In this document: positions 44,181 through 53,002 of the stretch, in pieces | Numbering within the stretch: position 1 is the first letter of the stretch | How the letters are laid out: each line of letters begins with the position of its first letter | From: Rhizobium sp. P38BS-XIX | Lineage (GTDB): Bacteria > Pseudomonadota > Alphaproteobacteria > Rhizobiales > Rhizobiaceae | DNA length: 64,000 bases | Assembly: GCF_012641435.1 (NCBI RefSeq) | Contig: NZ_JABAIJ010000006.1 | Span: forward strand, 404,036-468,035 | Direction: 5' to 3' | Notes under the pieces: model-generated | Databases searched by the model: none | What the model saw: only the letters and a program-made list of their open reading frames with translations | What the model was told of the DNA's origin: nothing | Made by a program: the position numbers and the translations under genes

Positions 44181-45338
44181 ATGATTCCAGTGGTTTTCTT
44201 GCATGTTGCGCGCCTCCTTGTCCAATCCCGCCGGCTGGCAGCCATGGCGGGATTGGCGCTCTTTATCTTTGCGCCGATCGCAGCAGCTCAGGTACCGGGC
44301 GCACCCATGCAGTTCATGCTCGTTCACGCCGATCCCGGCTCCGGCGACTGTCGACCCGAGGGATGCGCCGACTGGATTGCCGCCGAGGGCATGATCGATG
44401 CGAAATCCCCTGGCGATCTGCGTAAGCTTCTGGCCAGTATCGGCAACAGGAAGCTGCCCATAATCGTGAACTCGCCCGGCGGAAATGTAGCGGCTGCGAT
44501 GGAAATGGGGGAGATCATCCGAAAGCACGGCCTGTCGGTGGCCGTGGGCGGCACGAGACTTCGATCCTGCCCGAACGACCAGCCGCTCTGTGGCGACGGC
44601 TGGCGCGCCGGCGCAAAAGGCACCGTTTATTCCATTGGCGCCAGATGTTTTTCAGCGTGCCCTTTCGTACTGGCCGCCGGCATCAGGCGCGTCATCAGCC
44701 CTTTCGCTATCGTCGGCGTCCATCAGGTCAAGACGACTTACGATCAGGAGCGGATATTCTACCGGATGAAATATCAGATCGTTAACGGCAAGAAGCGCCT
44801 AATCAGTCGCCAGGAAATCAGCCGCAAGTTCATCGGGATGCGCGACAGCACGACCCTGTCGAAATCACAGCGATCGAAATTTCTCGCTTACCTGAAGGAA
44901 ATAGGCATCGATCGGTCGATCCTCGATATGGCAATGAGCGCCGCTCCGAGTTCGATACGATTGATTACACCGGATGAGGCGATGAAGATCAGGCTGGTGA
45001 CCGATCAAGCATCCGCTGACGACTTGATAAAGGCCGGAGCCTGTGCGCCCGGCCAGCCGTTTTCGGCTTGCCAAGCACCGGTATCCACGGATTCGGTTGC
45101 TCTCATTGCCAACCCACCCTTTGCGAATTGGCAGCTGAATCCCGTTCAGGACTTCCTTGCACCTTCTATCGCACCGAGTACGGGCCGACGCTCGCAAGGC
45201 AGCGACTGCGTTCAGCAATCGTCCGACTATTCACCCCATTGGGTTTCAAGCTCGGTGATTTCGTCGGACAGTTCGGCGATACGTTGCCGCAGCTCCGCCT
45301 CTGTGCCGTCGTCCACCTCGCCGTCGCCGAAACAATAG
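44181..45338 (+). CDS. Exported ClpP/crotonase-fold protein with unusual C-terminus
   Basis: The protein has about 385 residues, with an N-terminal hydrophobic segment that looks like a signal peptide (LAAMAGLALFIFAPIAAAQ). The core has VNSPGGNVAAAMEMGEIIRKHG, then ARCFSACPFVLAAGIRR, where the Ser of SAC fits the ClpP-like nucleophile, and IVGVHQV, where the His follows. This is the layout of exported serine-protease-like COG3904 proteins. The last 35 residues are a Ser-rich run that exists only because the frame reads antisense through the convergent coiled-coil gene at 45227-45415. The native end may therefore have been lost. GGGAGG precedes the ATG at 44181. Confidence 0.75.
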   Translation: MIPVVFLHVARLLVQSRRLAAMAGLALFIFAPIAAAQVPGAPMQFMLVHADPGSGDCRPEGCADWIAAEGMIDAKSPGDLRKLLASIGNRKLPIIVNSPGGNVAAAMEMGEIIRKHGLSVAVGGTRLRSCPNDQPLCGDGWRAGAKGTVYSIGARCFSACPFVLAAGIRRVISPFAIVGVHQVKTTYDQERIFYRMKYQIVNGKKRLISRQEISRKFIGMRDSTTLSKSQRSKFLAYLKEIGIDRSILDMAMSAAPSSIRLITPDEAMKIRLVTDQASADDLIKAGACAPGQPFSACQAPVSTDSVALIANPPFANWQLNPVQDFLAPSIAPSTGRRSQGSDCVQQSSDYSPHWVSSSVISSDSSAIRCRSSASVPSSTSPSPKQ

Positions 45339-45415
45339 CGCGCTATATGCAGCTCAAGCCTGGCTTCAAGCTCCTCGCGCTGGGAGCGGAGTTGTTTGAG
45401 ATAGCTGTTTCGCAT
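45227..45415 (-). CDS. Small coiled-coil protein (62 aa)
   Basis: The sequence MRNSYLKQLRSQREELEARLELHIARYCFGDG then a Glu-rich helix (AELRQRIAELSDEITELET) is a helical hairpin-like coiled coil. It is normal-looking protein, unlike the Ser-rich antisense reading of the same bases. A GGAAAG site lies upstream of the ATG, with rather long spacing. I do not recognise a family. It overlaps the 3' end of the ClpP-fold gene by 112 bases in the opposite direction. Confidence 0.55.
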   Translation of the reverse strand: MRNSYLKQLRSQREELEARLELHIARYCFGDGEVDDGTEAELRQRIAELSDEITELETQWGE

Positions 45416-45677
45416 TGCGAACCACGCTTTCCGAGAAATTGGGTCTCACCCTAATAAATAGGGTCGGAACCGAAAAGTTTCGATAGGCGCCCTGTGCATC
45501 CGCCCGGTGTTGCGGTGGCAAGACCGGGCAAAACCTGCCCGGTGCGCCCATTGCAAAGGTGATGGCCGGTCATCACATTCATGCGATCCACACCTGAAAT
45601 GATCCTGAAGGCAAATATTAGGCGCTGACACGAGCTTCGGATTTGGGCTAATTCAGGCGGAATGTTCGAGGTATGCT

Positions 45678-46964
45678 GTGTTGAACGAAAAAATTGCCGT
45701 CATTGGTCTCGGTTATGTAGGCCTGCCCGTCGCAATCGCGCTCGCTGAAAAATTCCATGATGTGGTCGGTTTCGATATCAAGGCTTCGCGCATCGCTGCG
45801 TTGAAGGCCGGCGAGGACGATACCCAAGAGGTCTCTCTCGAAAGATTGCGCTCGAGCGGCCTGCGCATCAGCAGCGAGATCGAAGATCTGCGGGATCGCG
45901 ATATCTTCATCGTTGCCGTGCCGACGCCGATCGACCAGAATCGCCAGCCGGATCTGCGCCCGATGATCTCAGCCTCGCGCACGGTCGGCAAGATTTTGCG
46001 CAAGGGCGCGATCGTTGTCTACGAATCCACGGTCTATCCCGGCGTCACTGAAGAGGTCTGCGGCCCGGTGCTCGCGGAGGTTTCCGGCCTTCGTCAGGGT
46101 GTGGATTTCCACGTCGGCTATTCGCCGGAGCGCATCAACCCCGGCGACAAGGAACATACGTTCGAGCGTATCGTGAAGGTGGTCGCCGGCGACGACGAGG
46201 AAACGCTGGATAGAATTGCCGCCATCTACGGCGCTGTCGTCGAGGCTGGTATCCATCGAGCTCCCAGCATCAAGGTCGCCGAGGCAGCCAAGGTAATCGA
46301 GAACACCCAGCGTGACCTCAACATCGCGCTGATGAACGAGCTTTCGATCATTTTCGAGAAGATGGATATCCGCACGGCCGATGTGTTGAAGGCCGCGCGA
46401 ACCAAATGGAATTTCCTGCCCTTCACTCCCGGCCTGGTGGGTGGCCACTGCATCGGCGTCGACCCCTATTATCTGACGGCCAAGGCCGAGGAACTCGGCT
46501 ACCATCCGGAAGTCATCCTCTCCGGCCGGCGCATCAATGACGGCATGGGCGCCTTCATTGCCCAGAAGCTCATCAAGATGCTGGTCTCCGCGAAACGGCC
46601 CATCAATGGCGCCCGCATCGGCATCTTCGGCCTGACTTTCAAGGAAAACGTGCCTGATCTGCGCAACAGCCGCGTGCCCGATATCATCCGCGAACTGCAC
46701 CAGTTCGGCCTCGAGCCGCTGATCCATGACCCGATGGCAAGCCACACCGAAGCCGAAGAGGAATATGGTATACGCCTGAGAGAGCTGAAGGATTTCGGCA
46801 AACTTGACGCGCTGGTACTTGCCGTGCCGCACAAATCCTATCTCGCCGATGGCGCAGCCGAAATCCTGAATCTGCTGAACGAAAATGGCGTGGTCGTTGA
46901 CGTGAAAGCCGCGCTCGATCGAACCAACCCATTGTTTGAAGGCCATTTGGTCTGGAGCCTTTGA
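45678..46964 (+). CDS. Nucleotide-sugar dehydrogenase (TviB/WbpO type)
   Basis: The 428-residue UDP-sugar 6-dehydrogenase has the N-terminal NAD motif IAVIGLGYVGLPVA, VESTVYPG-type VYESTVYPGVTEE, catalytic Cys258 in LVGGHCIGVDPYYL, and the C-terminal domain with FGLTFKENVPDLRNS. It is closest in type to the Vi-antigen TviB and WbpO enzymes that oxidise UDP-GlcNAc or UDP-GalNAc to the uronic acid. The start is GTG with GAGG upstream. It opens the surface-polysaccharide locus and is convergent with the next epimerase gene. Confidence 0.9.
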   Translation: MLNEKIAVIGLGYVGLPVAIALAEKFHDVVGFDIKASRIAALKAGEDDTQEVSLERLRSSGLRISSEIEDLRDRDIFIVAVPTPIDQNRQPDLRPMISASRTVGKILRKGAIVVYESTVYPGVTEEVCGPVLAEVSGLRQGVDFHVGYSPERINPGDKEHTFERIVKVVAGDDEETLDRIAAIYGAVVEAGIHRAPSIKVAEAAKVIENTQRDLNIALMNELSIIFEKMDIRTADVLKAARTKWNFLPFTPGLVGGHCIGVDPYYLTAKAEELGYHPEVILSGRRINDGMGAFIAQKLIKMLVSAKRPINGARIGIFGLTFKENVPDLRNSRVPDIIRELHQFGLEPLIHDPMASHTEAEEEYGIRLRELKDFGKLDALVLAVPHKSYLADGAAEILNLLNENGVVVDVKAALDRTNPLFEGHLVWSL

Positions 46965-46979
46965 GGCACCTTCGCCAAA

Positions 46980-47915
46980 TCAGCGAGCACTCGTTGTATC
47001 GGCAGCAACCGTCGCCGCCAGCCCCTCTTCGACCGAGTAAGGCGGCGACCAGCCGGTGCTCTCTCTCGTTTCGCTGATATCGACCTGCAGCGAGCCCAGC
47101 AGCCGCTGTGCAGCCGCCTTGCGGCCGAGAATTGCCGCAAGGCCCTCCAACAGCGCCGGAGGCACGGGCAGCATGAGGGCCTTCTTGCCCTTTGCCAGCG
47201 ACAACTTGGAAATCAGCTGGCCGATCGAAAGGTCTTCCCCGTCGCTGATCAGGAATACCCGATTGCCGGCGAGCGGATGTCGTGCACAAAGTAGCATGAA
47301 ATCGACGAGATTGCCGACGTAAACGAGCGACCTGCGATTTCGAACCGCCCCGAACGGCCAGGGAAACGGCCGGGCGGACAATTTCATCAGGCTGGCGAAA
47401 TTCGCCTTCACGCCGGGACCGTAGACCAGCGGCGGCCGAATGATGACGACCTCCATGCCCGTTTCCGCCCCGATCGCCAGCAAGGCTTGCTCGGCTTCCA
47501 GCTTAGAGCGACCATAGGCATCGTCCGGATTTGGTGTATCCGACGCCCGGAACGGCTTCCCGGCCGCCGTCGCCTCACCATTGACCTTTATCGAGCTCAA
47601 AAAGATGAAACGCCGGACGCCTGCGCTGGCCGCCTGCCGCGCCAGATTGGCCGTTGCATCGACATTGACGGCTCGGAAGGCGGCCAAGGGATCGGCGGCG
47701 CTCTCGTTCATAACATGGACGCGAGCCGCCAGATGCATGACTGTCTCGACACCGGCAAGCGCTTCCGACCAATCCACAGCGCCATCCATTGCGCCGATCG
47801 CAACGAAGCCAGGGCGCAACATGCGGCTGACCGGCCGATAGTTCATCTGCCGACGGCTCAGCTCGGCACACAAGGCCTGCCCGACAAAACCCGTCGCACC
47901 TGTCACCAGGATCAT
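46980..47915 (-). CDS. NAD-dependent epimerase/reductase for nucleotide sugars
   Basis: The 311-residue extended SDR begins MILVTGATGFVGQALCAEL, with catalytic FLSSIKVNGE and YGRSKLEAEQ (Tyr and Lys), and IIRPPLVYGPGVKANF. It resembles the GalE-like enzymes next to initiating sugar transferases in O-antigen loci, including (from memory) WreQ of Rhizobium etli, which reduces the 4-keto QuiNAc precursor. It is divergent from the phosphoglycosyl transferase gene just upstream. Function is inferred from context. Confidence 0.82.
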   Translation of the reverse strand: MILVTGATGFVGQALCAELSRRQMNYRPVSRMLRPGFVAIGAMDGAVDWSEALAGVETVMHLAARVHVMNESAADPLAAFRAVNVDATANLARQAASAGVRRFIFLSSIKVNGEATAAGKPFRASDTPNPDDAYGRSKLEAEQALLAIGAETGMEVVIIRPPLVYGPGVKANFASLMKLSARPFPWPFGAVRNRRSLVYVGNLVDFMLLCARHPLAGNRVFLISDGEDLSIGQLISKLSLAKGKKALMLPVPPALLEGLAAILGRKAAAQRLLGSLQVDISETRESTGWSPPYSVEEGLAATVAADTTSAR

Positions 47916-48085
47916 CTGTCCACCGCCTTCCGAACGTCCGCAGCATCGTCGAAGACATGCTTTGCACGGTATACTGACACCAAACAAGGCCGGGGAATCT
48001 TGGGCATGGCCAGTTGTGCTTAAATTCGCGATATGACATGCACAGGACAACCGCGACCTTCATCGCCGCCCGAAAATCGGCGCCG

Positions 48086-48679
48086 ATGCGACAAACAGAG
48101 ACGATGTTTTATACGATCGCCAAGCGCCTGTTCGATTTTCTCGCTGCTCTTGCTGCGACGATCGTCTTTTTCATTCCCATCCTGATCGTTGCGCTCGCCG
48201 TGCGGCTGACCTCGAAAGGCCCGATCCTTTACTGGTCTGATCGTGTCGGCCGAAGCAACAAGATCTTCCGCATGCCGAAATTTCGCAGCATGCGCACGGA
48301 CACGCCTGCGGTCGCCACACATCTCCTCAAAGATCCGAAGATCTTTCTGACGCCGATCGGCTCCTTCCTTCGCAAGTCGAGCCTCGACGAGTTGCCGCAG
48401 CTCTGGTGCATCCTGAAGGGGGAGATGAGCATTGTCGGACCGCGTCCTGCTCTTTTCAACCAGCATGATCTCATTGCGCTGCGCACCGAACGCGGCGTCG
48501 ACACGCTTCTGCCTGGTCTTACCGGCTGGGCGCAGGTGAATGGACGCGACGAGCTGCCGATCCCGCAAAAGGTGGCGCTGGACGAGGACTATTTGCGTCA
48601 GCGCTCGTTCGTCTTCGATCTCAAGATCATCATTCTGACCGTGCTGAAAGTGGTGCGGCGCGATGGAGTTGCCCATTAG
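48086..48679 (+). CDS. Initiating undecaprenyl-phosphate sugar phosphotransferase (PglC/WcaJ-like)
   Basis: The protein has about 197 residues. One N-terminal hydrophobic segment (LAALAATIVFFIPILIVALA) is followed by the bacterial sugar-transferase domain: KFRSMRTD, DELPQLWCILKGEMSIVGPRPAL (catalytic DE pair analog) and PGLTGWAQVNGRDELP. This short form without the extra N-terminal helices is the PglC-like monotopic type. It loads the first sugar-1-phosphate onto undecaprenyl phosphate for O-antigen. Several starts are possible (48014, 48086, 48104), none with a strong ribosome-binding site. Confidence 0.87.
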   Translation: MRQTETMFYTIAKRLFDFLAALAATIVFFIPILIVALAVRLTSKGPILYWSDRVGRSNKIFRMPKFRSMRTDTPAVATHLLKDPKIFLTPIGSFLRKSSLDELPQLWCILKGEMSIVGPRPALFNQHDLIALRTERGVDTLLPGLTGWAQVNGRDELPIPQKVALDEDYLRQRSFVFDLKIIILTVLKVVRRDGVAH

Positions 48680-48823
48680 CAAGCCTCGCGTGAAATCGAT
48701 CGCACCGACAGGCTTACATGCGAAAAATGCCGCATTCCTGCCCCTTTACGCCCCTAACGGCCGGTGTGGGGCGTCTGGAACGCAGAACAGTGAAACAAAT
48801 GTGGACGAAGGCGGAAGACGACA

Positions 48824-50227
48824 TTGGACGAAGCGCGCATGAACCAACCGCATGCTGATCTCGCAATGCGCCCTCCCGGCACGGTCAAAGCCGCAAGCAC
48901 GATACCGAAGGCCGTGGCAATCATCGGCGGCCTGCTCTGGCTTCTGTTGGCTTCGCCGACCGTCGTTGAAAGCGATGCCTATCGCTATGCGACCGCACTG
49001 ATGTCGCTGATCGCTCTCTATTATTATATGAGAGCGCCGATCCGCCCGCGCACGGACTGGATCGGCTGGCTGTGCATGGGCTGGGCCATCTATGTCATGG
49101 CCCGCTTCGGCATCACGCTCTGGCTGACGCCGCAGCACGACATCGGCGCCTCCGACTGGCTCTATGCCTTCCCGTTCTTTTTCCCCATCATGGGCGTTGC
49201 CTTCCTTCTTTACGAAGAGGTGATGGAGAAGATCGTCGCAGCTTATTTCGCTCTGGTTCTGGTCATGCTGGTCGCCACGCAGCACCTGCGCGAGGTCTTT
49301 GCCGGCGAAACCATCCGCCCGCTGATCATGAACAACCAGATCCACGGCGCTGTCGCCTGCGGCATGATCGTCATCTTCACGCTGTTCTGGCTGCTGCATT
49401 ATCTGACGGAAAAGGATAGCGATCGCCGTGTCGCGCGCTTCGCCTATATCGTCTCGCCGTTCATCTTTGCACTCTGTTTCATCGCCATCTACGGCGCGAA
49501 ATCGAAGGGCGTCTGGCTGGCGCTCGGCATCAGCCTGCCGGTCATGGCGCTGGTAACACTCACCTACCTGCGCATGAAGAGCGGCGTCGTCATCATCCTC
49601 GCGGTGGCCGCCCTGCTGGTTGCCGGCATCTATGGCGTACGCCACAATCTCGACAAGACAGCAGGCCCGACCCTGTCGGCAGCTGTTGCCATGGTCGAAA
49701 ATGTGATCGAGGGCCATGAAATGGGTGGCGTGGTGTCGAACGCAATCAGTTCCACCAACACGCCGGTTTCGATGGATGAGCGCCTGCAGCTCTGGTCCAA
49801 CAGCTGGGAGGTCTTCTCCTCCGCCCCCGTCTTCGGCTGGGGCAATCGTTGGCTGGAACGCTGGGCCGAGACGCGCTACTCGCATGTGCAATACACATTG
49901 CTGCACAACGGCTATCTGGAAATCCTGGTGCGCTACGGCCTCTTTGGCGCCGCCGTCATGGGCTTCATGCTCGCCGTCTTCATTCGCGCCGTCTGGCGCG
50001 CCCGCAAGGCCGGCATCATCCCGCGCGCCGCATGGCACGCCTATATCCTCTGCCTGTTCTTCTTTTCACTCACTCTGCTCAGCAACTCCAACAACCGCCT
50101 CGCCATCGGCGAAAGCCTGGCCTTCGCCAGCTCCGCCTTCGCCTGCTGGTGTCACATGCGACTAAAGGGGGAGTATCTGACGGCGGCGAGGAAGCGGCCG
50201 GAGCTACAAGCTCCCACAAGGAGCTGA
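48824..50227 (+). CDS. O-antigen polymerase/ligase family membrane protein
   Basis: The 467-residue protein has about ten to eleven helices. The conserved periplasmic loop of Wzy/WaaL proteins includes RLQLWSNSWEVFSSAPVFGWGNRWLER and YSHVQYTLLHNGYLEILVRYG (the H-N-x-x-L motif). The TTG at 48824 has GGAAG six bases upstream; the ATG at 48839 is an alternative. As an ABC exporter is also in the locus, this is more likely the ligase joining O-antigen to lipid A-core than a Wzy polymerase, but sequence alone does not decide. Confidence 0.82.
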   Translation: MDEARMNQPHADLAMRPPGTVKAASTIPKAVAIIGGLLWLLLASPTVVESDAYRYATALMSLIALYYYMRAPIRPRTDWIGWLCMGWAIYVMARFGITLWLTPQHDIGASDWLYAFPFFFPIMGVAFLLYEEVMEKIVAAYFALVLVMLVATQHLREVFAGETIRPLIMNNQIHGAVACGMIVIFTLFWLLHYLTEKDSDRRVARFAYIVSPFIFALCFIAIYGAKSKGVWLALGISLPVMALVTLTYLRMKSGVVIILAVAALLVAGIYGVRHNLDKTAGPTLSAAVAMVENVIEGHEMGGVVSNAISSTNTPVSMDERLQLWSNSWEVFSSAPVFGWGNRWLERWAETRYSHVQYTLLHNGYLEILVRYGLFGAAVMGFMLAVFIRAVWRARKAGIIPRAAWHAYILCLFFFSLTLLSNSNNRLAIGESLAFASSAFACWCHMRLKGEYLTAARKRPELQAPTRS

Positions 50228-50772
50228 GCGTTTGAACTCAATGGGAAACTGCGTACTCATTTTGTCGATGGTTCATTCTGCATTGCGCCACTCACCTTCA
50301 AGCGGCTTCATCGGAGGCTCTCGTTGAGCTTGCATCACTGTCGGTACCATACATATGGCAAACTTGATTCCGTAAGAGGTCTGGGCTATACGCGCCAACG
50401 GCTTGGAAGGACAAACTCTACCTTAGGTAGAGTCAAAAACTTTCAAGAAGAAGAATTGATTCTATCGGTCAGGGATAAAGAAAGAGAATATTACCCTAAT
50501 TCCGCAAGTTGCCTGCACATGGCAAATAAGGGATCTCTCTCTATCTCTGAAATTGTAGCATATTTTGACAGATATCGCCTGCAATTCGAGCAACGACAGG
50601 CCTGCAGCAGAGCTAATAAAAGGGTAAATGGATTGATGAGCACGGGCAACGCTCGGCGAGCCTCGCGCTCAAAAGCACCTGATTGCAGCCTTGGACTAAT
50701 GCAGGCTAACGCGATGAGAGAAATTGCCCGCTGGCGCGATTGCTTCTTCATCGAAGCTCGCAAGAAAGTTCA
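50228..50772. other. Low-GC intergenic region before the O-antigen export operon
   Basis: About 545 bases have base composition like the following operon. A 150-codon plus-strand frame at 50324-50776 shows no family likeness and overlaps the permease start. I do not call it. The region probably holds the operon promoter and a long leader. Confidence 0.45.
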
Positions 50773-51594
50773 ATGATGCAGAATTTCTCTCTCTCACCAA
50801 AAGGAATGCTGAAGAGCTTTTGGAGCAATCGTGGCCTCATTCTGGCGTTGACAGAACGCGAAGTGATTGGACGCTACAAAGGGTCGTTTCTTGGCATCAT
50901 GTGGTCTCTGTTCAATCCACTTTTGATGCTGACAATCTATACCTTCTTTTTCAGCACGGTATTCAAAGCACGCTGGCCCGGCGGAAGCGACTCAAAAACT
51001 GAATTTGCTTTGATCTTGTTCTCCGGTTTGTTGATATTCAACTTCTTCTCGGAAAACCTCGGACGAGCGCCATCCCTGATTGTCGGAAACGTCAACTATG
51101 TCAAAAAAGTTGTTTTCCCGCTCGAAATCATGGGATTTGTCTTGGTGGCCTCTGCAGGGTTTCATTTCCTTGCCAGCATGGTGATATGGCTCCTATTTTA
51201 TTTTATATTTTTCGGTTTGCCCTCTGTTCAAGCTCTCTATTTTCCGTTCATCTTGATCCCATTGATTTTCCTTGCAATGGGCTGCACCTGGTTCCTTTCG
51301 TCGCTTGGGGTTTACCTTCGCGATGTAAATCAAGTCGTCACCGCGGCCATTCCAGCGCTGATGTTTCTCTCTCCGGTCTTTTTTCCCATCAGCGCACTGC
51401 CGGAGCAACTTCATGTCATTTTCCAGCTCAATCCACTGACATTCCTTATTGAGGAAGCTCGAGGAGTTCTAATCTGGAAACAAAACATCCATTGGAACCA
51501 CTGGTTCCTCGAGACGGCTTTTTCAGGCGTATTTGCATGGTTGGGTTACGTCTGGTTTCAGAAGACACGAAGAGGTTTTGCTGATGTCCTCTGA
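50773..51594 (+). CDS. wzm: Polysaccharide ABC exporter permease (Wzm)
   Basis: The 273-residue ABC-2 type membrane protein has six helices. Its N-terminal LTEREVIGRYKGSFLGIMWSLFNPLLMLTIYTFFF, and LREARGVLIW-like IEEARGVLIWKQNIHWNHWF near the end, are typical of Wzm/TagG exporters. It moves undecaprenyl-linked O-antigen across the inner membrane together with Wzt. The ATPase starts 11 bases before its stop. Upstream AAGAAAG serves the ATG at 50773. Confidence 0.93.
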   Translation: MMQNFSLSPKGMLKSFWSNRGLILALTEREVIGRYKGSFLGIMWSLFNPLLMLTIYTFFFSTVFKARWPGGSDSKTEFALILFSGLLIFNFFSENLGRAPSLIVGNVNYVKKVVFPLEIMGFVLVASAGFHFLASMVIWLLFYFIFFGLPSVQALYFPFILIPLIFLAMGCTWFLSSLGVYLRDVNQVVTAAIPALMFLSPVFFPISALPEQLHVIFQLNPLTFLIEEARGVLIWKQNIHWNHWFLETAFSGVFAWLGYVWFQKTRRGFADVL

Positions 51595-52954
51595 TGAAAT
51601 TTCTATTCGCGTCAAAGACCTCGGAAAGCGTTATGAAATCTACTCTTCGCCGCGTGAGCGACTAAAACAACTTGTCATGCCTTCAATTCAGCGCTTGGTC
51701 GGCATGGATGTCGCGGTCCATTACAAAGAACACTGGGCGCTGAAAGACATTTCCTTTGAAGTAAAAAAAGGTGAGGCTTTCGGCATTGTGGGCCGAAACG
51801 GGAGCGGCAAAAGTACGCTGCTACAGATCATTACCGGGACTCTCGCCCCGACCGTAGGCGAGGTAACGACGAAGGGGCGCATCGCCGCACTTCTTGAACT
51901 CGGCTCGGGCTTTAATCCAGAGTTTTCCGGGCGAGAAAATGTCTATCTCAACGCCATGCTGCTTGGAATGACGCGAGAACAGGTTGACGAGCGTTTCGAC
52001 AAGATCGCGGCATTCGCAGATATCGGCGATTATCTGGAGCAGCCCGTCAAGACTTATTCAAGCGGCATGCTGGTGCGCCTCGCATTTGCCGTTCAAGTGC
52101 AAATCGATCCTGATATCCTGATCGTCGATGAAGCTTTGGCCGTTGGCGATGCCTTGTTTCAGAAGCGCTGTTTCGCGCGGATCGAGAAACTGCTTTCGGA
52201 TGGCGTGACGCTCCTTTTCGTATCACATGATCAGGAGTCTGTTCGTACACTCACTCATCGCGCTATACTTCTCAAAAATGGGCATGAAGTTCTGACAGGA
52301 AGTTCATCGGAAGTTTTACTTTCCTACCGCAAGCTTCTTCATGAAGAAGAGTCGTCCTATTTCTCTCGACTGGCGCCTAAACAAACGGCGGCGTCAGGTG
52401 AGACTAAGAAGCTGACTGCCGAAAGCGGTGCAGGCAAAAGCCATTCCCTGCCCGGCCGTAGTGACAGCCTGTCTTTCGGTGATGGAGGCATTGAAGTCAC
52501 AGCTGTGAAGACCTTCGATATGGAAGGCGAGCCCTGCGCAGTCTTTTATCCGGGGGATCCAATCAAGATCCAGGTTAGCTGTCGATCAGCAATCACAACC
52601 GATCATATTAACGTCTCGATCAGAATAAGAAGTCGCGAAGGCATAAAAATATACTCTTGGGGAACGCTGAACCAAGATATGCAGGTTCTAACCGGCGCGC
52701 GCCACGGCGAAGTTTTCTGGAAACGGGAAATCCAGGAGAACGAAGAATTCGATGTTTGGCTTGAGTGCAGTTGCACCCTTGGTCCTAATTTTTATGAGAT
52801 TCAAGCAGCCATTTCTTACGAAGGAAAGCCAGACTATACCGAACAACGCATCCTGCATTGGAAAGATGAAGCCGCATTTTTCCAAACCCTGATACGCCAG
52901 AATGAATATACGTTTGGCGGCATGACAGATTTGCGTATGGTGGCGACGTGGTGA
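51584..52954 (+). CDS. wzt: Polysaccharide ABC exporter ATPase with C-terminal sugar-binding domain (Wzt)
   Basis: The protein has 456 residues. The N-terminal ATPase has GRNGSGKST, the YSSGMLVRLAFAV signature and ILIVDEALAVGD. The lid FNPEFSGRENVYLNAMLLGM is typical of Wzt/TagH. Residues about 310-456 form a beta-rich C-terminal domain of the kind that in E. coli O9a/O8 binds the modified non-reducing end of the O-antigen. The next gene encodes a methyltransferase, the expected source of that modification. AGAGG precedes the ATG, which overlaps wzm. Confidence 0.93.
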   Translation: MSSDEISIRVKDLGKRYEIYSSPRERLKQLVMPSIQRLVGMDVAVHYKEHWALKDISFEVKKGEAFGIVGRNGSGKSTLLQIITGTLAPTVGEVTTKGRIAALLELGSGFNPEFSGRENVYLNAMLLGMTREQVDERFDKIAAFADIGDYLEQPVKTYSSGMLVRLAFAVQVQIDPDILIVDEALAVGDALFQKRCFARIEKLLSDGVTLLFVSHDQESVRTLTHRAILLKNGHEVLTGSSSEVLLSYRKLLHEEESSYFSRLAPKQTAASGETKKLTAESGAGKSHSLPGRSDSLSFGDGGIEVTAVKTFDMEGEPCAVFYPGDPIKIQVSCRSAITTDHINVSIRIRSREGIKIYSWGTLNQDMQVLTGARHGEVFWKREIQENEEFDVWLECSCTLGPNFYEIQAAISYEGKPDYTEQRILHWKDEAAFFQTLIRQNEYTFGGMTDLRMVATW

Positions 52955-53002
52955 TACGCCGCGCCGCTTCATTTTAACGGCTGAGAACCACCAGAGAACG
53001 AT

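Noticed and set aside
50324..50776. 150-codon plus-strand frame before wzm
   Set aside because: No family likeness or ribosome-binding site, and it overlaps the wzm start. Composition alone does not support it.
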